From assembly GCA_963766295.1 (NCBI GenBank), contig CAVXYW010000002.1, positions 124,001-188,000 of the forward strand: a stretch of DNA of 64,000 bases, read 5' to 3'. Each line of letters begins with the position of its first letter. Position 1 is the stretch's first letter. This DNA is from JBBDRJ01 sp963766295. Its GTDB lineage: Bacteria > Actinomycetota > JAICYB01. This document shows positions 60,525 through 64,000 of the stretch, one piece after another. Made by a program: the position numbers and the translations under genes. The notes under the pieces were generated by a model. That model did not search any database. It was not told where the DNA came from and saw nothing but the letters and a program-made list of their open reading frames with translations.

Positions 60525-61085
60525 TTAGGGGACCGGCCGGGTCTCACCGCGGCCGGTGATGTTCAAGAGTTCGTTTGGGCCGAGGTCGATCAGGTCTTCG
60601 AGGATCGATCCGAGCTGTGTGCCGTCGATGGCGCCGATGAACTTGCCGACGAGCCGCCCTCGCTCGTCGAGGAACACGGTTTCCGGGACGCCGGTCACTC
60701 CATAGCGCTTCGCCGTTACTCCACGCGCGTCGCGGGCGCTGTCGTAGGGCACGTTGAACTCGTCCGCGAACTCCAGTGCGCTTTCGCGACCGTCGAGCAT
60801 CGCGATGCCGAGAAAGGTGACCTGTTCGGAGTGCTCGCGTGCGGTGCTCGCAAGCACTCCGGCTTCGGCGCGGCAAGGTTCGCACCACGAGGCCCAGAAG
60901 TTGATGACGGCCGGTTTGCCTTTAAGGCCCGCCTTGTCGATCCGTTCGTCCGGTTCGTCCAGAGCGGGAAGCGAGAACGCGGGGGCGGCCCGACCGAGCT
61001 CTGCTTGCGGACGAGCTCGGAACAACCCCACACCGACCACTACGAAGAGCAGGACAACCGGTATGAGCCACAGCAACCGCCGCAT
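60525..61085 (-). CDS. TlpA/ResA-like membrane-anchored thioredoxin
   Basis: Predicted 186 aa. Residues 4-22 are an uncleaved membrane anchor; the thioredoxin domain has the CxxC WCEPC (C68, C71) and cis-Pro loop GVPETVF. The pair with an acidic x-Pro fits DsbE/ResA proteins that reduce cytochrome c haem-binding cysteines or other exported thiols. No cytochrome maturation genes are adjacent. It is 12 bases downstream of the carboxypeptidase gene. Confidence 0.9.
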   Translation of the reverse strand: MRRLLWLIPVVLLFVVVGVGLFRARPQAELGRAAPAFSLPALDEPDERIDKAGLKGKPAVINFWASWCEPCRAEAGVLASTAREHSEQVTFLGIAMLDGRESALEFADEFNVPYDSARDARGVTAKRYGVTGVPETVFLDERGRLVGKFIGAIDGTQLGSILEDLIDLGPNELLNITGRGETRPVP

Positions 61086-61097
61086 GAAGCGCCGCCG

Positions 61098-62228
61098 CTA
61101 GACGCTTTCCGGGGCCTTGCCCCGGCGCAGACGAGCTGGCGACGCGACGTAATGATCGAGCCAGGGATGCACATCGGCCGCGCGGAGAAGCGGATCGCGA
61201 CGGCGTATCCCGACGGTGGCGATCGCAGCGAGAGCCAGACCGATCATCATCAATCCCCACCATTCCTCGTCCCGCGGATCCCATTTGCCTGTGGGAACGG
61301 GGACAAGGCCGAGGGCTTCCGGTCTCGGAGGGGCGGCAAGCGTCGGGCCGGAGCTCCCGCCGCCGGCTGCCGTACCGAGCTGGATGGATCGGCCGCGCTC
61401 GAGCAGCGATCGGGAGTCTGCGTAGTGGTCTTGAGACTTCATGACAACGGACAGGAACGTGCCGGCCGGCGTCCTCCATGCAGTTATCAAGCAGTGCCCG
61501 GCCTGGTTTGTGAATCCGGTCTTCACGCCGATCGCTTCAGCCTGCTCGTCGATGAGTTTGTTGTGGTTGTCCAAAGTTAGTTTCTTGCCGTCCTTCCAGC
61601 CGATGTCGTGGTGGTTGGTATCGACGATCTTCGCCAGGACCGGATCCGCCAGAAGGTTCCGCGAAAAGATCGCCATATCCCATGCGGACGAGACATGTCC
61701 GATGTTGTCGAGCCCGTGCGGGTTGTGGAAGTTCGAATCGAAAGCGCCGAGGGCGCGAGCCTTCTCGTTCATCAGCCGCACGAAGTGGTCGTAGCCTCCC
61801 GGGTGGTGATCGGCCAGCGCTGCAGCCGCGTCGTTGGCGGATTCCAATAGAAGTCCGTAGAGCAGATCGCTCACCGTCAGCTTCATGTCGGGAGCGAGCC
61901 CGAGATCGCTTCCGTACGGCTCCAAAACGCGAACTGTTGTGGTGACGACTTCGTCCAATTCGTATTGATCACGGGCAACGAGAGCCGTCACGACCTTGGT
62001 GAGACTGGCCGGCGCAAGTGATGCATGCACATCGCGCGAGAAAAGGACGCGGTCGTTGTCCGACAGCGACACGAGGATCGCCGCGCTAGCGGTGATCGGA
62101 GCCGGACCCGTAGCAGGTGCCGTCGGCGCTTGTGCGAGAGCGCTCGGACTGGTGAGGAGTATCGCGATCAGAACGGAACCGAAAACGCGGCGCACAGACT
62201 TTGCTCTCAGAGATTTGTGCTGGTGCAT
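61098..62228 (-). CDS. dacA: D-alanyl-D-alanine carboxypeptidase (DacA-like, PBP5 family)
   Basis: Predicted 376 aa. Signal peptide about 1-32 (RRVFGSVLIAILLTSPSALAQA). Active-site motifs are S75-x-x-K78 (SLTK), S130-A-N132 and K236-T-G. It removes the terminal D-Ala from peptidoglycan pentapeptides outside the membrane. Residues about 338-356 form a C-terminal transmembrane helix, which replaces the amphipathic anchor of E. coli PBP5. ATG 62228 is the start consistent with the signal peptide. It follows the phosphatase gene by 19 bases. Confidence 0.93.
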   Translation of the reverse strand: MHQHKSLRAKSVRRVFGSVLIAILLTSPSALAQAPTAPATGPAPITASAAILVSLSDNDRVLFSRDVHASLAPASLTKVVTALVARDQYELDEVVTTTVRVLEPYGSDLGLAPDMKLTVSDLLYGLLLESANDAAAALADHHPGGYDHFVRLMNEKARALGAFDSNFHNPHGLDNIGHVSSAWDMAIFSRNLLADPVLAKIVDTNHHDIGWKDGKKLTLDNHNKLIDEQAEAIGVKTGFTNQAGHCLITAWRTPAGTFLSVVMKSQDHYADSRSLLERGRSIQLGTAAGGGSSGPTLAAPPRPEALGLVPVPTGKWDPRDEEWWGLMMIGLALAAIATVGIRRRDPLLRAADVHPWLDHYVASPARLRRGKAPESV

Positions 62229-62247
62229 GTGGCCGCTGCCGAGCTGC

Positions 62248-62796
62248 CTAAGCTCCGAGCGACGCCGTCTTCTGCGCGAGACCTTCAGCGAAGAGTTCGA
62301 CGAGCTCGCGGATCTCCGCGGCAACGCGACGATAGGCAGCTTCTCGTTCACCGATGGGGTCATCGATGTCCGGCGATGCGACGCTATCGGCAACCTCCCG
62401 CGTCGCTGCCGCTGCCCGGAGCCACGACTCAGTGTCGACGTAGGGCGGCAGCAAGGGAAGCATTTCGAGGAAGCCCTTCATCGTGAAGGTTCGGTCAGCG
62501 ACAGCGGGGAAGGCCCGGACCGTGTCACGGGCGTGCTCGCGCGACATACCGATGATCAAATCGGCCCAGTCGACCAGGGCTTCGTCCAGCTCCAGAGTTC
62601 TGTGGTCGTCGATCGAGACGCCGTAGTCGTTCATCACGCGCCGTCCTTCGATGGTGGCGGCGCGCCCCGTCCAGGCGTGTGTCCCCGTAGATCGCACGTC
62701 GATGTTCAGGCCGAGTCGCGCCGCGTCCGACCGCAAGAAACCCTCGGCAATCGGACTGCGGCACACGTTTCCGGTACACACGAACAGAATGTTCAC
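62248..62796 (-). CDS. Low-molecular-weight protein-tyrosine phosphatase
   Basis: Predicted 182 aa. The phosphate loop is CTGNVCRSP (C7-x5-R13) and the acid region is ASPDIDDPIG with a DP motif. GTG 62796 gives the canonical NILFVCTGN N-terminus; the upstream in-frame codons are not conserved. It dephosphorylates protein tyrosine (or, in related arsenate reductases, acts on arsenate). It is divergent by 45 bases from the cyclase gene. Confidence 0.92.
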   Translation of the reverse strand: MNILFVCTGNVCRSPIAEGFLRSDAARLGLNIDVRSTGTHAWTGRAATIEGRRVMNDYGVSIDDHRTLELDEALVDWADLIIGMSREHARDTVRAFPAVADRTFTMKGFLEMLPLLPPYVDTESWLRAAAATREVADSVASPDIDDPIGEREAAYRRVAAEIRELVELFAEGLAQKTASLGA

Positions 62797-62841
62797 CTGC
62801 GGGGGCCCCTTGCTTTGGGAGAGCAGTCTAGCATCGGGTTT

Positions 62842-64000
62842 ATGCGCGGATCGATGAAACTCGAACAACTCGCACAGATCGCCGAGGTGCCCCTCGACGA
62901 GCTCGAGAGCTACCGCGCGGCCAAGCTCCTAGACCCCGACGGCGACGGAGAGCTGGACGAGCTGGACGTCCTTCGCTTGCGAATCCTCATGCACTACCGG
63001 AGCCTCGGTCACTCGCTGAAGGATCTGCAGAAAGCGATCAAAGCGTCGGCTCCGCTCATCTTGTACGCCGACCTGTTGTGGGGCATGTCGGAACAAGACA
63101 TGGTCACGGCGGAGGAGGCAGCCAAACAGACCGGGCTCGAACTAGAAACGGTCGAGACGATCCTTACCGCTACCGGTCTCGGTACAACCATCCCTGCCGA
63201 AGATGTGAAGTTCCTCGAGGCCGTGACCGGCCTCGTCGAGGGCGGCATCCCGCTCAAGATGGTCCTCGATGTCGCGCGGGTGTACGGCGACACCCTCCGC
63301 CGGCTCGCACAGACCGAAGTGAAGATGATCCGCGATTACGTCACCGACACGGGCCGCTCATCCCTATTGAAGGATCGCGAGCAATCGCAGCGACTCGACG
63401 CGGTACAGCAACTGATCGGACCTATCCTCGAGCCCCTGCTTTTGACGATCCACCGCCGCCACCTGCTCCGCGCATCGGTCCAGGAGTCCATCGCCGATCT
63501 GGAAGCCGCCGAACGCGGCACGGAGCGCGACGACCTCGAAGCGACCATCACTTTCGTCGACCTCGCTTCGTTCACAGCTCTTGCACAGATCCACGGAGAC
63601 GAAGTGGCGGCCAACATCCTGGACACATTCAACGAGCTCGTTCGCGGGCTGCTGGACGAGCACAAGGGAACGATGGTCAAGCAAATAGGCGACGCGTTCA
63701 TGCTCGTTTTTTCCGAACCTTCCCTCGCGGTGCGCTTCGCCGTCGACCTCGACCGAGCGGCCGCACGGGAGCCGAACTTTCCGGCCATCAGGACGGGGAT
63801 CCACTGCGGTCCGGTTCTATATCGAGTGGGCGACTATGTCGGCAACACCGTGAACTTGGCGGCCCGCATCGCGGCGATCGCTTCGGCGAACGAGATCCTT
63901 CTCACCGAGCCGGTGGCACATGCGGCGGCCGAGGTTGGCGTTCAAGTTGCCTTCGCCGGCGATCACGACGTTTCCGGCCTCGAGGAACCGGTCAAGCTCT
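62842..64000 (+). CDS. Class III adenylate cyclase with Rv1264-like regulatory domain (cut by window edge)
   Basis: Predicted at least 386 aa; the end is outside the window. Residues about 5-220 form a helical N-terminal region like the pH-sensing autoinhibitory domain of M. tuberculosis Rv1264. The cyclase domain starts near 232: D240 (FVDLASFT) and D284 (KQIGDAFMLVF) bind metal, K280 selects the base, and N338/R342 (NTVNLAAR) stabilise the transition state. All key residues are present. A D-x-D-x-D-G-x-L-x-x-x-D sequence (residues 31-42) matches an EF-hand loop. ATG 62842 and 62854 are both possible starts. Confidence 0.9.
   Translation, partial: MRGSMKLEQLAQIAEVPLDELESYRAAKLLDPDGDGELDELDVLRLRILMHYRSLGHSLKDLQKAIKASAPLILYADLLWGMSEQDMVTAEEAAKQTGLELETVETILTATGLGTTIPAEDVKFLEAVTGLVEGGIPLKMVLDVARVYGDTLRRLAQTEVKMIRDYVTDTGRSSLLKDREQSQRLDAVQQLIGPILEPLLLTIHRRHLLRASVQESIADLEAAERGTERDDLEATITFVDLASFTALAQIHGDEVAANILDTFNELVRGLLDEHKGTMVKQIGDAFMLVFSEPSLAVRFAVDLDRAAAREPNFPAIRTGIHCGPVLYRVGDYVGNTVNLAARIAAIASANEILLTEPVAHAAAEVGVQVAFAGDHDVSGLEEPVKL

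Noticed and set aside
1..64000. rRNA, tRNA, CRISPR arrays, insertion sequences, phage or conjugation genes
   Set aside because: No matching conserved stems, repeat arrays, transposase, integrase or structural genes seen on either strand. Small RNAs cannot be excluded.

Overview
This 64 kb window reads as chromosomal DNA from a high-GC bacterium, most likely an Actinomycetota outside the well-studied genera. That is an inference from gene content: two cytochromes P450, three acyl-CoA/acid ligases, a LigC-type ATP-dependent ligase with a stand-alone LigD-type primase-polymerase, a SigR/RsrA-like sigma/anti-sigma pair, an Rv1264-like adenylate cyclase, a class E-like sortase, and frequent GTG/TTG starts. 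I see no rRNA, tRNA, CRISPR array, insertion sequence, prophage or plasmid gene. Genes are packed tightly. Many same-strand neighbours overlap by ATGA/GTGA, and half of the convergent pairs interlock stop codons in a 4-base YTAR overlap.

Layout. 1-1039: two glycosyltransferases on the minus strand, the first cut by the window edge. 1040-1417: the only gene-free stretch over 300 bases, with several inverted and direct repeats. 1418-13925: acyl-CoA ligase, LigC ligase, aldo/keto reductase, P450, a hydrolase-cyclase fusion, sulfatase, precorrin-2 dehydrogenase, a two-gene ABC exporter, a second aldo/keto reductase and TerC. 13922-19722: a minus-strand run of VOC protein, ABC1 kinase, AlkA-like and Fpg-like DNA glycosylases, a second VOC protein and a second P450. 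19825-27294: enoyl-CoA hydratase, cyclophilin, lipoprotein, amidase, nitroreductase, and a GT4/glycogen-debranching-like pair. 27301-33336: SDR, tricorn protease, phosphodiesterase and alpha/beta hydrolase in one minus-strand chain. 33465-43004: CDF transporter, M48 protease, sortase, SigR/RsrA-like pair, histidine phosphatase, DUF4173-like membrane protein, GNAT, FadD and DinB-like protein.

43001-48139 is a compact minus-strand unit of a LuxR-type LAL regulator, a metallo-beta-lactamase-fold hydrolase and an FAD monooxygenase. 48288-57801 holds a SelW-like protein, acyl-CoA synthetase, LigD-type polymerase, MaoC hydratase, rubrerythrin-VIT1 fusion, HemK-like methyltransferase, FAD oxidoreductase, a frameshifted dienelactone hydrolase and an aldehyde dehydrogenase. 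57798-59152 is a TetR gene facing a gene of unknown function across a promoter overlaid by paired 17-bp palindromes, followed by a strong bidirectional terminator. 59159-64000 holds acyl-CoA dehydrogenase, TlpA-like thioredoxin, D,D-carboxypeptidase, low-molecular-weight phosphatase and, divergently, the cyclase that runs off the right edge.

Together the genes suggest an aerobic heterotroph able to activate and oxidise fatty acids or other hydrophobic acids (ligases, acyl-CoA dehydrogenase, hydratases, P450s, aldehyde dehydrogenase), with oxidative-stress sensing, DNA repair and envelope maintenance. The most unusual loci are: an oxidoreductase whose only well-placed start is ATA, next to a dienelactone hydrolase broken by one base; a DUF4173-like gene whose N-terminus lies in another frame; a hydrolase-cyclase fusion with a lost catalytic triad; a CDF transporter with three C-terminal modules and an altered metal site; and the palindrome-covered TetR promoter. 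None can be called a new system from sequence alone.
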